Shown here: positions 28,201 through 44,348 of the stretch, one piece after another
Numbering within the stretch: the stretch's first letter is position 1
Layout: the number at the start of each line of letters is the position of its first letter
Origin: Lingula anatina
Lineage: Eukaryota; Brachiopoda; Lingulata; Lingulida; Lingulidae
DNA: 64,000 nt
Direction: 5' to 3'
Assembly (NCBI RefSeq): GCF_001039355.2
Contig: NW_019774792.1
Location: 270,028-334,027, forward strand
Notes under the pieces: generated by a model
What the model saw: only the letters and a program-made list of their open reading frames with translations
Databases searched by the model: none
Told to the model about the DNA's origin: nothing
Position numbers and translations under genes: made by a program

Positions 28201-29597
28201 ATGGCAAACATGATATTATAGTTAAACTATATAGCATAATGAAAAAAATGAATTCACTGTAAATGCAATATCTTAATAAATACAGTAATAACATGCACTT
28301 ACCATCACATGAATATCCATCTTCATTGAGTTTAAAGCCCTTCCTGCATGCGCACACGAATGAGCCTGGCGTATTCACGCATATGTGTTTGCAGTTGTTT
28401 GACTGGTCTTCACACTCATTATTATCTGTTATAAAGGCAAAAATAATGGCATTACAGTTAATGACTAATTTTTGGCTGTTTACAATAAGAAATTCCTTTT
28501 ATACTAAAAATTGTCCTCTTCACAATTAAACAATGACAAACCTATAGGTGGAAACCCACCAAAATGTATGAAGACTTTTTGCCAGTTAGATCTTAACAAG
28601 TGTGTACTTTGACAGAACTTGTACAAGTATATAGAATTTGTTCCATGTGGAAGCTGTAAAAGGTCACATAAAATAGTTTTTTCCCGTAACTAAAATGTGC
28701 TAACCTTGGCAAGTTTTTCCATCAGCCATAAGAGTGTATCCAGGTTTACAAGAGCAATGGTAACTTCCAGCGTCATTGTGACAGTAGTGATGACATCCTC
28801 CATTGTCAACAAGACACTCATTGATATCTAAAAAAAGCACAATGTGATGTCAATACAAGCAAAATCCTTGATTAATAAGCTTCAGAATATATTATCACAG
28901 GTTTTTTACAGACCCATGCCAAAATCATCGATGTTATCAGTCAGCTAGCAGATGTGTTCAGCAGCAACAATGAATATCCAATTTGAATTTACAATGGTGC
29001 TGTCTACAATATGCACTGCCATTTGTGTATTTTTTTCAAGTATTTTTTCGAGTCAATTTGACAAATATGCACAAATTGAGTCTGTTGTTGTTTTTGCCAT
29101 GTGTGTCATTTTTATAAAGCCAGTAAAGCAGGAACAGAGTATAATGCTCTACAAACTACTGAGCATTGTGTTTGTTCTCTAAAAGCTAGTCAACCACCTG
29201 TGAACAAACAGAGGTGTCATACACATCTTGAGAATTGGCAAGTAGTGATCAAGCTGTTTAAAGCACATCACCCAGCTTCATTAATTAACATCTCCGGTGA
29301 CACATTAATATAGAGAGGTAACATAACAATGGACAGGAAGCCTCATCATGTGCAGCTCAGGTAGCAATCAACTCACCTGGGAGTTGCTATTTCCCAAAGT
29401 TTTATCTAAAAACACTTCAAAAATCACCAGATGTTGCTTTTTTAATTTTATTATTTCCTTAACTTATCTTAATTTTAAAAAAAACTTTTTAATTGTAACT
29501 GATAACTGACTTTTTATTTTACATATATCGAATTGCTTTTGTCAAATTCTTGCTTTTCTTTAACTTGTAAAGTCTTTTGAACATATTTGATGCTAAC

Positions 29598-29660
<63 letters not shown>

Positions 29661-32614
29661 TCATAACATTGAAATTTGGGCCTCAGCCATTTTGTTCTGT
29701 GCATACAATTTTTACAAGTACCACAGCACCCGTCTACAAGTAAGTTCTACAAAATTTCTGTTATTAACCAACCTTAAAAATTTCTCAACTTCGTTATTAA
29801 GATATATAGATAGTCCAGATTGGAATGCCATGACCAGCACAATATTTATCAATACTTCACCAATTAGCAATTTTCTCTAACTTGTTGCAGTTTATCTCTA
29901 AGTGCCTTACCTTGACATGATATTCCATCTTCTCCCAAAATGAATCCGTCACCACAAGAGCAGTAGTAGCTGGGTTCTGTATTCACACAGCCTTGTTCAC
30001 AACCACCATTATTGTCTAAGCATTCATCAATGTCTAAGAAAAGAAAATACATATTTTGTGTTCAACAAAAAACAAGAAATTTGGTATTTCACCCTAATTT
30101 AGCCGAATTTCAAACAGTTATAACCACTCTGCCTCTGATTAAAAAGAACATTAAATCTTGCACTTACTTGCTTCACCTTTTGGAAACAAAATATTTTTCT
30201 CTCTTTTTTCAAAACTATCAAAAAATTCAACTTGGAATGTAGATCAGTCAAAACAAAAACTATCTACCCATTTTGTATTTTTTCTTACCTTTACATGTCT
30301 TGCCATCGTCCATCAATTTATACCCATCACGGCAAGTGCAATAGTGTCCACCGTATGTGTTCGTACAGAAGTGATCACAGCCTCCATTGTTGACAAGACA
30401 TTCATTTACATCTAGACAGAAGAGAATAAAAATGTAAATATTTGATTATGCAGCAAAAAATTTCATTAACTGAAGGGCCAATCACTTCAATATGCCAACT
30501 CGTGTTGAATTTCTTTGACCAATACATTAAATTAATTTTAGCATAAAAAATCCACTTTAATTTCTGTCCTGCTTACTTTCAATTTCTCAGCCTTTTCATA
30601 CTAAAATAGGTAAAAAGATATTTCTCATCTTTTCACTTTGATGAGCCATCTGCTATTTTTTCAACTGTTGAAAAACTATTCACCTTCACACTTTTTGCCA
30701 TCATCCATGAGAGTGAATCCAAGAATGCATGAACAACTGTACCCGCCAATTTCATTATCACAGTTCTGATGGCAGCCACCATTGTTTGTTTCACATTCAT
30801 TGATATCTGAAAAAATGGAACAGACCAGTAGAGACATATGGAAAGAGAGAACAAAAAGATTCCTAGAGAGAAAGAATAGAATGAGGCTCAGCTGAGAATG
30901 TATCTCCCTAGCCAGCTTTTGAAAATTCCAAACTAAAAAAATTCTCTTAATTAAAAAGAATAAGTATTTTTCTTCATTACTAAAAATGTCCTTTGAAGGG
31001 TTTGGTTGAAATAAACATCTTACCAGTGCATCCATGCTTGTCTGGTTTAAGCATGTATCCTTTAGAACACTTGCACTCATAAGTTCCTTGCTGGTTTATA
31101 CAGATGTGTTCACAGCCACCGTTATTAGTTTTGCATTCATCAATATCTGTAATGAAAAACGTACAAATAAAATTGTGACACAATCTAGGCTGAACCTAGA
31201 CAAGAAATGTTCTTTTAAGGTTTTTACATGACAGGCAAATTTCAACTGATCAACAAAATGTATAACATACAGTGTACTATAGATTTACAGGCCAAATGAT
31301 AAGTTCCTTTGGCGGTTTATGAAGATTTCATTATTGACAGAAAGTTACACATATTTTAGAGCTTGAAAGCTGATATACCCACCATGACAGGAATGCAGGT
31401 CTTCTCCAAGCATATAGCCTCCAGAGCACTGACACTCATAGCTTCCTGGCAGATTAACACAGGTCTGAGCACAGCCACCATTTTGGTCTTCACACTCGTC
31501 ATTATCTGACAGAACACAAATTGTCAAATGAAACAGAATTGCACCAATGACTGACCAATATTTGTGATTAATTTTCATTCTACATACTTTTCACTGTAAA
31601 ATTTGAGTCAATTTACCTCAAAGAAAACATGCTGCTAATATCTACAACCTTGCACACAATTGCTCATGAAACAAAATATACAATAATACCATTCACACCT
31701 ACCATGAAATGATATTATATAAATGGAAAAATTCTTACCATTTTGTTTTTTCTTAGATATAAACAAAGAGAATTACCTTCACACATTTTCCCATCATCCA
31801 TCAGTGTGTATCCAGGTTTACATTCACAGGTGTATCCTCCATCTTCATTATTACATATATGTTGGCAACCACCGTTGTTTGTATCACATTCATTGATATC
31901 TGAAGATAGAAAAACATGTTTGTTGGTTTTATCTGACAAAACTAAAATCCAAGTTTTGCACACTTGTGACAAATTTGTTTAAAAATCACATTAAAAACAA
32001 GCATTTTATGAAGAGCCTTTCAAATTAAAAGTAATAAAAATAATAATAATAACAATAAAAGCAACAACAACAACTACAATAATAATAATAATAATGAAAA
32101 CTGCCAAATAGAAAAACTTCTTGTCTCTTGTCAAAACTGTAGTGTCTGCCACTAATAGAAATAAATTGTTAAAATTCCATAAAATAATATTTTACTTACC
32201 ATCACAAGACTTCTGGTCTTCGGCATTCAACATGTACCCATCTTTGCATGCACAAATGTGATTCCCCGGCTGGTTGATACAAATCTGCTCACAATCTCCA
32301 TTGTTAACAGCACACTCATCCACATCTAGAAAAATGTCACCATATATAAGAAACTGACCACAAGCTATGATCCCATGACAGTTGGTGTACACATGTATTT
32401 GTACAGATATATGTATCTTTGTTGTTTAATAAGTTTATGTATGAGGTGCCATGTATATTTCTCACTGGATACCTGTATGTGTGCTAACTTATTGGATTCA
32501 AATTCAATTTTGTGTTATTTTACTTTCACCTAAATGATGGTTTCATATCTAGCTGCTAATTTAAATTTGATCAAGTGCATTTCCATCCTTTCTCTGTCTC
32601 TCTCTTTCTTCTAC

Positions 32615-32650
<36 letters not shown>

Positions 32651-35600
32651 ATGCGCCTGCGTGCATGCATGTGTGCGCCTTCCTGTGCTTACCAGTACAA
32701 GTCTTGCCATCATCATTGATGAGGTAACCCTCCTCACAGTCACAGCTGAAGCTACCTAGTGTGTTTGTGCAGATCTGATCACAGCCATCCAAGTTTTCAT
32801 CACATTCATCAATATCTGGAGAGAAAACATTTCAATATAAGGAACACTGAAAATACACTGGCTTATCTTATAGCTATCTAAGTAAAATAATTATAAGGAT
32901 CATAATCATTTGCACACATATAATAGCTAAATGAAAACAAAAGTATAAATTATATAAATCTTATAGTTTATATTTAATAAACTTCATATATCAAAGTTTT
33001 ATAGGAGTATCATAAAATGCTGTGAGTACATTTAACAAAAGATAAATATTATGGCACAAGGACCTTAGAAATTCACTTTTTACAAATTGGCAATGTATAA
33101 TATTTAACAAACAAATACATATACTCAAACTACCAGTATTATAATTCAATTAAACTTGCCATGTTTTGATAGTTTCTAAACATGTATACATTTAAGTAGT
33201 CAGATTAAGTTATACAATATTTTAAATACTAGCAAAAATGACAAGGAAGGTTACTGTGTACAAGTCATCTTACCTGAACAAGATTTCATGTCATCACCCA
33301 TCCTGTAACCTTCCTCACATTCACAGTGGTATGTTCCTGGGGTGTTGATACATATCTGTGAACATCCACCATTGTTGTCTGCGCATTCATCATTGTCTAA
33401 AAAAGTACAAACATGGTCAAAGTTACTTCCACTGTCTTTGAACAGAATTATTTTAATGTAAATTTCAGCTACTTCAGGTATTCCATAATTCTGCAAAAGG
33501 ACGACTTTCAAATTGATTTTTCAAATCAGTTCTAAAATGCCTATCAGCCACATAGATCTGTAAATCTTAAGTCCAATCTATTAGTATTTGGTATTAACAA
33601 AAGTGCCTAATGAATGAATGAAAACTTTGGCAAAACAATGTCCAGGGAATCAGATGTAGTGCTTCATTCCTGATTTCAAACCATGTATTTACATAAATTT
33701 ACTAATGCTTTAGATATCAATCGTCTATCTGGATAATAAAATGCACATACTTCATTTTTTTATATTTTTCTCTCACTGTCCCAAGCCAACGTACTTCATT
33801 TTGTCACATCACTATAGAAGAAATGACAGTTTTCTTCTCTCTCTTTTTTTTCATATTTTTCTCTCACTGTCCCAAGCCTAACCCTATATGTACGTTGAAA
33901 CTTACCATCACACTTATGCTTATCAGCATTCAGAGAGTAACCATGGTTACAGTGACAGAGGTAGCTTCCATCCAGGTTCTCACAAGTATGAGCACATCCG
34001 CCATTGTTCTCACTGCATTCATCATCATCTGGAGAAGAAATGCTGATGAATAGCTATATCACAGTTTGTCATATAATAATAAGAATAATAATACTTATAA
34101 TAATAATGGTGGAAAAAGCTTAATTTCATAGGATTTCTGTTAACACATGTAGGTTAAATACCGAGATATAATTGTATACCTAGATTCATAATTTAAAAAT
34201 ACATTTTTTCTTTGTTCAAATATTGAAATAATGTGGCAAGAGAAAGTGACTTGAAATGTCACCAGAATGGTACCGCATGAAACTCTTTTTATTAGTATGA
34301 CTATAAGCACCACACGAACCCATTTGGCCATATAATGAATTCCTACACTTGCTTGTTATAGAAAAAGATACATACTTGAAAATATAGGCTATAAACACTA
34401 CTATACAAGCTTAAAATATGAAGTCCCTCTTACCCTGGCAAGTCTTTCCATCAAGCATTATGGTGTATCCTGGTTTACAAGAACAAGTGAATCCACCCAC
34501 AGTGTTGTGGCAGTTTTGGGAGCAATCATGGAGGTTCTCAAAACACTCGTCAACATCTGGGGAACATAAAATTTTAATGTTAAAACATTGTTGTCACCTT
34601 TATTATATGATTATCACATATGATTCATTGGTAATATGTAGACAGAATTCTATTGAGCTCTATTTGGAATCCCCTCTCCTTCACTAAAAAAAGTCCACAA
34701 GAAATAATTGCTAATTCCATGATACACAAACAAATCAAGTAACAGAAAACATCTCTGCATAAACTGTAACTCATGGCATATTTACTCAATAGAAATTAAA
34801 AAGGTTATTAACTAACTGAATAGCTCGATTACTTGTGCATTAGATTTTAACTGAAATCAACAAATAATTCTCTTTGCAGATTGCATGTCCTGATTTTTTA
34901 ACTTCCCAGGTCAAAGTTTCTCAATCAAAACTGGATGTCAGTATTCTAAATTGAAAAATTTAAAGTAAACTCATTAAAATTTGCAAGAGTGGAGACCAAC
35001 TGAATTTTCCCAGAAAGCAGAGATAACACGAAGAAAATACTGTGGAATCCATAACAGCTAACCCAATTTTCATTTTAAATTTTCCTTACCATTACAATCC
35101 TTCCCATTGACAGCCAGTCTATACCCACTGTCACAGGTACAGTGGTAGGCACCATCGGTATTAACACAGTTCTGATTACAACCTCCATTAGCATCAGAAC
35201 ACTCATTAATATCTGGTGATAAAAAGAAGGTAAATGTATTAAAATGGTGACAAGCACCTTGCTTTAGATACTCAGAATTATAGGGTAAACTTAAAAAAGA
35301 TTCTCGAAAATCTTCCATATTTTCAAACAATGTAGGTCTCATTTAAAACCATGACTATGAAAAAATTCCTGTACGACATTATCAATATATTTTATCCATC
35401 ATTTTTTGAGACAATGACTATTATATAATTTGTCATTAAAATTGCACAAATCATACAAAGACCTGTAATAAGGTGTTTGAAATATTTTGCAAATTCAGGT
35501 TGATGTACCAAGTATTCTTACCATCCTCACAGTGGGCTCCCATCCATCCAGAAGCACACTGACAGTGGTAAGCAGCTATCTCATCAATACATTTACCGTC

Positions 35601-38600
35601 ATTAGCACATGTGACTCCAACACAGTCATCAGTATCTGAAATGTAAGGAAAAATATTTACTTGATTTGAACATTTTATGGACTCAACTATTAAGGAAACC
35701 TAAAGCTTAATATTGGGGTGGGTGGGGGGGGATCGTGGCAATCATCACCATCAAGTATGGCCTGCATTTCATTTCCATTTCAATACAGGCAAGATAATGA
35801 AATCTAGTACCACTGGCTAAGTATCAATGAAAGCATGAACTTATTGGTTTTTACAGCATCTTTATGTAACTTAAACATTTTTTTTTATTCAGTTAAGTGT
35901 AATTTAGTAAATTAGTATTTATTTATCAACCATACTATTTGTTTTTTCATGAATTTGATAGCCTTATGGTGATTTTTCCTCCTTTTCTTTGTAATCAATT
36001 ACAAGGAGAACAACAACAGCAACTACAACGATGTTAAGAACTTACTAGTTTCACAGTGAATACCCTCAAAGCCAAGGCTACAGTTGCAGGAGTAGGTGGC
36101 GACCTCATCTACACAGGCTCCATTCTGGCACAGGTTCTCCTCACAGTCATTGATGTCTGAAAGCACACGACATTTGTTAACACTTTATATCACAGCTTTA
36201 GTGAGCAAATTTTGTTGCTTTTTTCAATCTTAAATTGATATTAAAACCAGAGAATTAAGACATAATATTACATAATTATTGAAATCCCTTCATTGTTACT
36301 TAAAAGATGAAAACTACTACTTAATAATTTTCTTTTATGAGAGAAGGAATGCCCTGATTTATCCAGTTGCGTGGCATCAAATGGTAGTATTTATTTATCA
36401 GGACTAGATTTTTTTCTCGTTTAATTTTTTAACATTAATTTTTTCAAAACATTAAAATATAAGAATATACCAAACTTAATACAAAATAGGATTTCTTCCA
36501 TTTTCTTTTTCAAATATCAGTCTGGGACATTAGCCACCAGTCCTATGCTGCCAACCAGTAAAAATTTTGTTTGGACCAGTAGATTTTTCAGAATGTGTGA
36601 ATTTAGTGATCCAACTTGGCCATTAGATATTTTCAAAGTTTTCAAAAGAACTTTTGGTTAAATTTAATTTTTATCTGAAATGTTTCTGTTACAAGATGAT
36701 TCTAAACAATTAATAAAATTTTTGGCAATTTACTGCAATTTTTATTTGGACCAGTAGGTTTTAGGAAAGTGATGGTCTGTATGGCCTGTAAGCTGAAAAG
36801 TTTATGACACAGGCTGAAATTTATGTTACATTATATTTATATTCTACAAATAATGCAAGTTTTAAGTTGTCAAAATAACATTTCATGTAATAGTATTCAG
36901 ATAATAACTGAAGAAATTCTATTGCATGAAAAATTAAATTTTAACTTCCTACAGTCACCATCAACAAAAATGAAGATAAAACATACAAATGTAATCTTGA
37001 ATATTGATATAAATGCTGAAATAATGAAACTAACTTGTTTCACAGTGTTTTCCAGTAAAGCCATGGATGCATTCACAAGTGTAGTCCTGAATTTTATCAA
37101 CACAAGTTCCACTATTCAGACAAATAACCCCAACACAATCATCAATATCTGGAAAGAAAGAAAGGAAAATTATCGTGACTTTAATACACTACAACAATAA
37201 AAATGATTTTGAAAATATGTTTAACTTTAAATGTAAATAAGAGTATCAGGGAATTAAAAAAAATGATATTGCAATTTTACACCGAGATGCTCAATTCTGA
37301 ACAAGTTTGGAGTACTAAGAATCTGACTAATATGTTTCCATTTTCTTATCAAATTTAACAAGACATGCTGAATCATTCTAACTGAAATACAAAATTATAA
37401 ACAGCCCCTTTGTGTATCAGTCCTGATTTAATTTTCCATTCAATTATTAACTACGGAAAAAATTAAGAATTTTTCTTTTTCTCCAGCACTTACAAATCAC
37501 ATAACAAATTCTATTAACTATTGTAAGGCTTACACATCAATCAATATTCACTCAAATACAATTCGCTACATATGAATTGCCCATAAATACAAGCAAGCAA
37601 TTGAACCATGTTAACATGGTACGTAAACATGAGATCAAATAATTCCATACTTATTTCACAGTGCTCCCCTGTGAATCCTGGAGCCGTGGTACAATTACAG
37701 TCATAATCGTTGATCTTGTTCACACATGTGCCACCATTCTCACACTTTGGCAGTGGTTCCTCTTCACATTCATTGATTTCTAGAAAAAAAGAAGGAAAAT
37801 GCAATAATACAAATGACCAACAAACTCTGCTTTGGTTGTATCAAAGTGTGGTTAGTTTGATTTATTCATCAACTGCTCTCTACAAAACTATTAATAATGC
37901 AATTAAAAGTCCCTGAAAATAATAATTATGTATCAAAATCAGAAATTCATTTTTAAAAAATGTCCATTATACTTTACAAAATATCAAAGTATAAGAAATG
38001 AGAGCTAAGATCTAGCCCATAAGGTCTTGCTGGAAAGTATGTTTAGAAATGAGCATGCTATTCCATCTTTTTCAAGTGTAAAACACTGGAAGTGATATAA
38101 ACTCCAAATGTCCTAACATAATTACTTCCTTGGTTCAGAAAGTATAAATTGTTCCCACTGTTCCGCAAAGATAAAAAAGTTATGCTTTTACTGATTATTT
38201 TATGAAAAACAGCTTTGAAACGATTTCGTGGGATACCTTAAAGAAGAATTTTACTACAGACAGCATATTATATATCTATCAATTAAAAGTTAATTTATCA
38301 TGATATTTTATTATCATAAAATAAGTTTCTCCTTATCAATTTGAAAGAAGGAAAATTTGAGTTTTCTCAAAATATGTGGAATTCTGATCAGTCAATAAGG
38401 GAATCACCAATAATAGATATATTTAAAAATTACCATCACAGTGTTCTCCATCAGCATTGAGTCTGTAGCCATCGAAACAGTCACATTTATAGTATCCTTC
38501 AGTATTGTTACAGATTTGTTCACATACAGCAGGTTCCCATGTGCACTCATCCACGTCTGATAAAATAAAATTAGATAAAATTCCACTAAAACAGAACTTT

Positions 38601-41600
38601 TAATTCTCATTTCTATTCAATAACTCTGCGTGTTTTATGTTTTACAAATAAGACAAAAAAGGAAGATCTACAATGTAAAAACTGAAATAATATTGAACTG
38701 ACCGTTCTATAATACCATTTTATATTGGCAGAAATTAAAAAACCTTGCAAGAGGTAGTGTCATCCATAACACAACAAAATCCATTAAGTAAGTAACAAAA
38801 TCTGTACCTTCACAGCCATGACTGTCATGTCCAAGTGAATAGCCATCGTCACAGCTACACACATATCCTCCATATGTATCCTGACAGGTGTGTGCACAGC
38901 CTCCATTATCAATGAGGCACTCATCATTGTCTGGAGGGAAAAGAGCAAAACTTCGCTGAATTAAATGTCATCTGTATGTTCCAGGGCTCTAAAGTTGAGT
39001 GGTCACTCCCCTATGCCATGCCCAAGCAATGGAAGCTAAAACTGGGTTCCCATAGATTTAGATCGATCTATCCGGATCCATGTATGTAGATTTATTTTTG
39101 AAGGACAAATCATATATGCCCTAGTTTTTTTTTAACAAAATGTTTCTCAATTCCTTTTTGCTCACATACAAATGGCTTGGGACAAGGCAATAGGATTCAT
39201 AAAATATTTCAATATGGATGTATTTCGGGGAAACAAACATCTGCTAAGTCAGATGGTTTAATGAAAGCTTAAATCACACCAATTCGACAAGTAACTGAGA
39301 CAACACTTTAAACATTTGTAGACATAGTTAAATAAGAAGCTGACTTTTTATACAGGAATGTAGCTAGACAACACACATGTGCATGGCTAAAAAAATCAAT
39401 GATATCCAATATTACACTGGAATATATGTATCACAGTCATTCTTTGCTAGTGGTGCACTGCAGGGGGGCCATAACAAGAATGTTATTTAAATTTAGATAG
39501 CCAACCAAATTCTCATGACATCGTTGTGTATGTTTCAATAACAAATCAAAGAAGCTGCATGAGCAAGGAGGATGCTGTTATAAAAGCAAAATAAGAGAAA
39601 AAGCAGAAAATATANCGGTTTAATTTAATTTTTATCTGAAATGTTTCTGTTACAAGATGATTCTAAACAATTAAAAAAATGTTTGGCAATTTACTGCAAT
39701 TTTTTTTTGGACCAGTAGGTTTTAGGAAAGTGATGGTCTGTATGGCCTGTAAGCTGAAAAGTTTATGACACAGGCTGAAATTTATGTTACATTATATTTA
39801 TATTCTACAAATAATGCAAGTTTTAAGTTAACTTTGTCAAAATAACATTTCATGTAATAGTATTCAGATAATAACTGAAGAAATTCTATTGCATGAAAAA
39901 TTAAATTTTAACTTCCTACAGTCACCATCAACAAAAATGAAGATAAAACATACAAGTGTATTCTTGAATATTGATATAAATGCTGAAATAATGAAACTAA
40001 CTTGTTTCACAGTGTTTTCCAGTAAAGCCATGGATGCATTCACAAGTGTAGTCCTGAATTTTATCAACACAAGTTCCACTATTCAGACAAATCACACCAA
40101 GACAATCATTAATATCTGGAAAGAAAGAAAGAAAAATTATCGTGACTTTAATACACTACAACAATAAAAATGATTTTGAAAATACACTTATAACTTTAAA
40201 TGTAAATAAGAGTATCAGGGAATTTAAAAAATGATATTGCAATTTTACACCGAGATGCTCAATTCTGAACAAGTTTGGAGTACTAAGAATCTGACTAATA
40301 TGTTTCCATTTTGTTATCAAATTTAACAAGACATGCTGAATCATTCTAACTGAAATACAAAATTATAAACAGCCCCTTTGTGTATCAGTCCTGTTTTAAT
40401 TTTCCATTCAATTATTAACTACGGAAAAAATTAAGAATTTTTCTTTTTCTCCAGCACTTACAAATCACATAACAAATTCTATTAACTATTGTAAGGCTTA
40501 CACATCAATCAATATTCACTCAAATACAATTCACTACATATGATTTGCCCATAAATACAAGCAAGCAATTGAACCATGTTAACATGGTATGTAAACATGA
40601 GATCAAATAATTCCATACTTATTTCACAGTGCTCCCCTGTGAATCCTGGAGCCGTGGTACAATTACAGTCATAATCGTTGATCTTGTTCACACATGTGCC
40701 ACCATTCTCACACTTTGGCAGTGGTTCCTCTTCACATTCATTGATTTCTAGAAAAAAAGAAGGAAAATGCAATAATACAAATGACCAACAAACTCTGCTT
40801 TGGTTGTATCAAAGTGTGGTTAGTTTGACTTATTCATCAACTGCTCTCTACAAAACTATTAATAATGCAATTAAAAGTCCCTGAAAATAATAAATATGTA
40901 TCAAAATCAGAAATTCATTTTTAAAAAATGTCCATTATACTTTACAAAATATCAAAGTATAAGAAATGAGAGCTAAGATCTAGCCCATAAGGTCTCTCTG
41001 GAAGGTATGTTTAGAAATGAGCATGCTATTCCATCTTTTTCAAGTGTAAAACACTGGAAGTGATATAAACTCCAAACGTCCTAACATAATTACTTCCTTG
41101 GTTCAGAAAGTACAAATTGTTCCCACTGTTCCGCAAATATAAAAAAGTTATGCTTTTACTGATTATTTTATGAAAAACAGCTTTGAAACGATTTCGTGGG
41201 ATACCTTAAAGAAGAATTTTACTACAGACAGCATATTATATATCTATCAATTAAAAGTTAATTTATCATGATATTTTATTATCATAAAATAAGTTTCTCC
41301 TTATCAATTTGAAAGAAGGAAAATTTGAGTTTTCTCAAAATATGTGGAATTCTGATCAGTCAATAAGGAAATCATCAATAATAGATATAATAAAAAAGAA
41401 TTACCATCACAGTGTTCTCCATCAGCATTGAGTCTGTAGCCATCGAAACAGTCACATTTATAGAATCCTTCAGTATTATTACAGATTTGTTCACATACAG
41501 CAGGTTCCCATGTGCACTCATCCACGTCTGAAAAAATAAAATTAGATAAAATTCCACTAAAACAGAACTTTTAATTCTCATTTCTATTCAATAACTCTGC

Positions 41601-44273
41601 ATGTTTTATGTTTTACAAATAAGACAAAAAAGGAAGATCTACAATGTAAAAACTGAAATAATATTGAACTGACTGTTCTATAATACCATTTTATATTGGC
41701 AGAAATTAAAAAATCTTGCAAGAGGTAGTGTCATCCATAACACAACAAAATCCATTAAGTAAGTAACAAAATCTGTACCTTCACAGCCATGACTGTCATG
41801 TCCAAGTGAATAGCCATCGTCACAGCTACACACATATCCTCCATATGTATCCTGACAGGTGTGCGCACAGCCTCCATTATCAATGAGGCACTCATCATTG
41901 TCTGGAGGGAAAAGAGCAAAACTTCGCTGAATTAAATGTCATCTGTATGTTCCAGGGCTCTAAAGTTGAGTGGTCACTCCCCTATGCCATGCCCAAGCAA
42001 TGGAAGCTAAAACTGGGTTCCCATAGATTTAGATCGATCTATCTGGATCCATGTATGTAGATTTATTTTTGAAGGACAAATCATATATGCCCTAGTTTTT
42101 TTTTTTAACAAAATGTTTCTCAATTCTTTTTTGCTCACATACAAATGGCTTGGGACAAGGCAATAGGATTCATAAAATATTTCAATATGGATGTATTTCG
42201 GGGAAACAAACATCTGCTAAGTCAGATGGTTTAATGAAAGCTTAAATCACACCAATTCGACAAGTAACTGAGACAACACTTTAAACATTTGTAGACATAC
42301 TTAAATAAGAAGCTGACTTTTTATACAGGAATGTAGCTAGGCAACACACATGTGCATGGCTAAAAAAATCAATGATATCCAATATTACACTGGAATATAT
42401 GTAATATGTATCATCTCATCAACTTACTGTTGCAGTTTTTCCCATCTGCATCCATAGTGAAGCCATCATGACAGCTACAGTAGTAGGCACCTTCTGTATT
42501 TTTGCATGTCTGGTTACAACCTCCATTGTCAGTAGCACACTCATCAATGTCTACAATTAAAATGAGCTTTGTTTACATGACCAAAAATCAATCTCTATCA
42601 GATTCTGTTTGAAGGTTCTCCACCTGTCCCTGATTGTAAGGAGTTTAATCATCAACAAAAAATTTATTAAGTGGCCCTGTATTTTACTAAGCTTTGAAAT
42701 CCTTTAAAACACCCCTACAGGGCCCCTATGTATGTTTCATACTGCACATTTTTAGTAGTATTTGTATTATACTTAAATGTGTTACGTAATACAAAGATAG
42801 CTTCTTTTGAGGTACAGTAAATGTACATGCCCACCATTGCCACCAATATTCTGTTTTCTTGGAATGAGTGGGACTATGAGTGTGGTAGTCCGAGATCTGG
42901 AGGAGACAGATGTTACAGTTACCTTTACACATGTGTTCATCTTCCAGCAGCATGTAACCCTTGTGGCACTTGCACTGGTAGCTGCCCACAGAGTTCTCAC
43001 AAGTATGGTCACAACCACCATTGAGTGTTGCACATTCGTTGATATCTGTTGAATAAATCGTTTTTTTATTTACAAATGAAGAGTCAAAAATGAGTTTCAA
43101 CATATAATAGCAGATTCTTGTAAATCATTATACTGCTTAATTTTTAAAAAGTTGAAAAACAGTGCAAATGGAAAGCACACAATGTACAATATATCCGTAA
43201 ATATGTAAGCACTGACCTATAATATCATCTTTAAAGCACAAATGCTGAATTGTCCATTAAAAATATATTATCACTCAAATAAAAAACTGCACAATTTATT
43301 CCATGAGATACTCGACTTCTGATTTAACAAAATCTTCAATTTCCTCTCAAAAGCAGATTACTGTTAGATGACAAACATACCATCACAATTTGCCCCATCA
43401 GATCTCAACACATAGCCTGTATTACAGGAGCACTCGAATGTGCCCACTTTGTTGGTGCACACCTGCTCACAGCCGCCATTGTTGTCTTTGCATTCATCAA
43501 TATCTAACAAGAAAAGAAGGGAATATGTACATATATAAATATACAATACAAATCATGCTGAAGATGTTTTGGCTATTAGATTTACTTTCAACATAAAGAT
43601 TCAATTGGACAGGGATTTTGATTTAGTTCAAAATTTCTATTTGGCTACAATCATCTTGCCCTTAAGCTAATTAAAAATATCCAGAAGTGAGCCCAGATAG
43701 TCATAAAGGCAGTTAAACTATAAATTACTCAGACTACTGTATTGATTGTCCTGTCAATCACAGCTAATCAAAAATCATAAAATTATCATTAGAAAAGGCA
43801 AACTTAAAAAATACAATCAACCTGTATAATGTGTGTCACTTATTTCTTTAATGAAGTCTTGAATTTCTTGGGACAGAGGAAATATAAAGGAGTTTCAAAA
43901 AAAAGGATGAAGTACACACCTTTGCATGTGGCATGGTCAGCCATGTCTAGGAAGTAGCCATCATCACAACTACAGGTACGGCTTCCAATTGTATTGGTAC
44001 AGTGCTGGTTACAGCCACCATTGTCTGGTTGCAGACACTCATTAATATCTGGATAAATAAATAAATATCTTCTTTAATACCATAGTTGCAAAAGAGGATT
44101 AATTGTCAAATTTGTTTTAACCAATTCAAGAATATACCACAAAAAAGTTCTTAAAAGAAATAGTCCCACTGTGGATGATCAGGATACTGCAAAAAGGTGT
44201 AAGGATTCTGTACCTTAACATGCATTTTCCAAATCTTTTCACCAGTTACACAAGAAGATGAAAACAGGTTTGC

Positions 44274-44348
<75 letters not shown>

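Noticed and set aside
29519-29704. Poly-Asn and poly-Tyr ORFs
   Set aside because: Translations of the TTA microsatellite.
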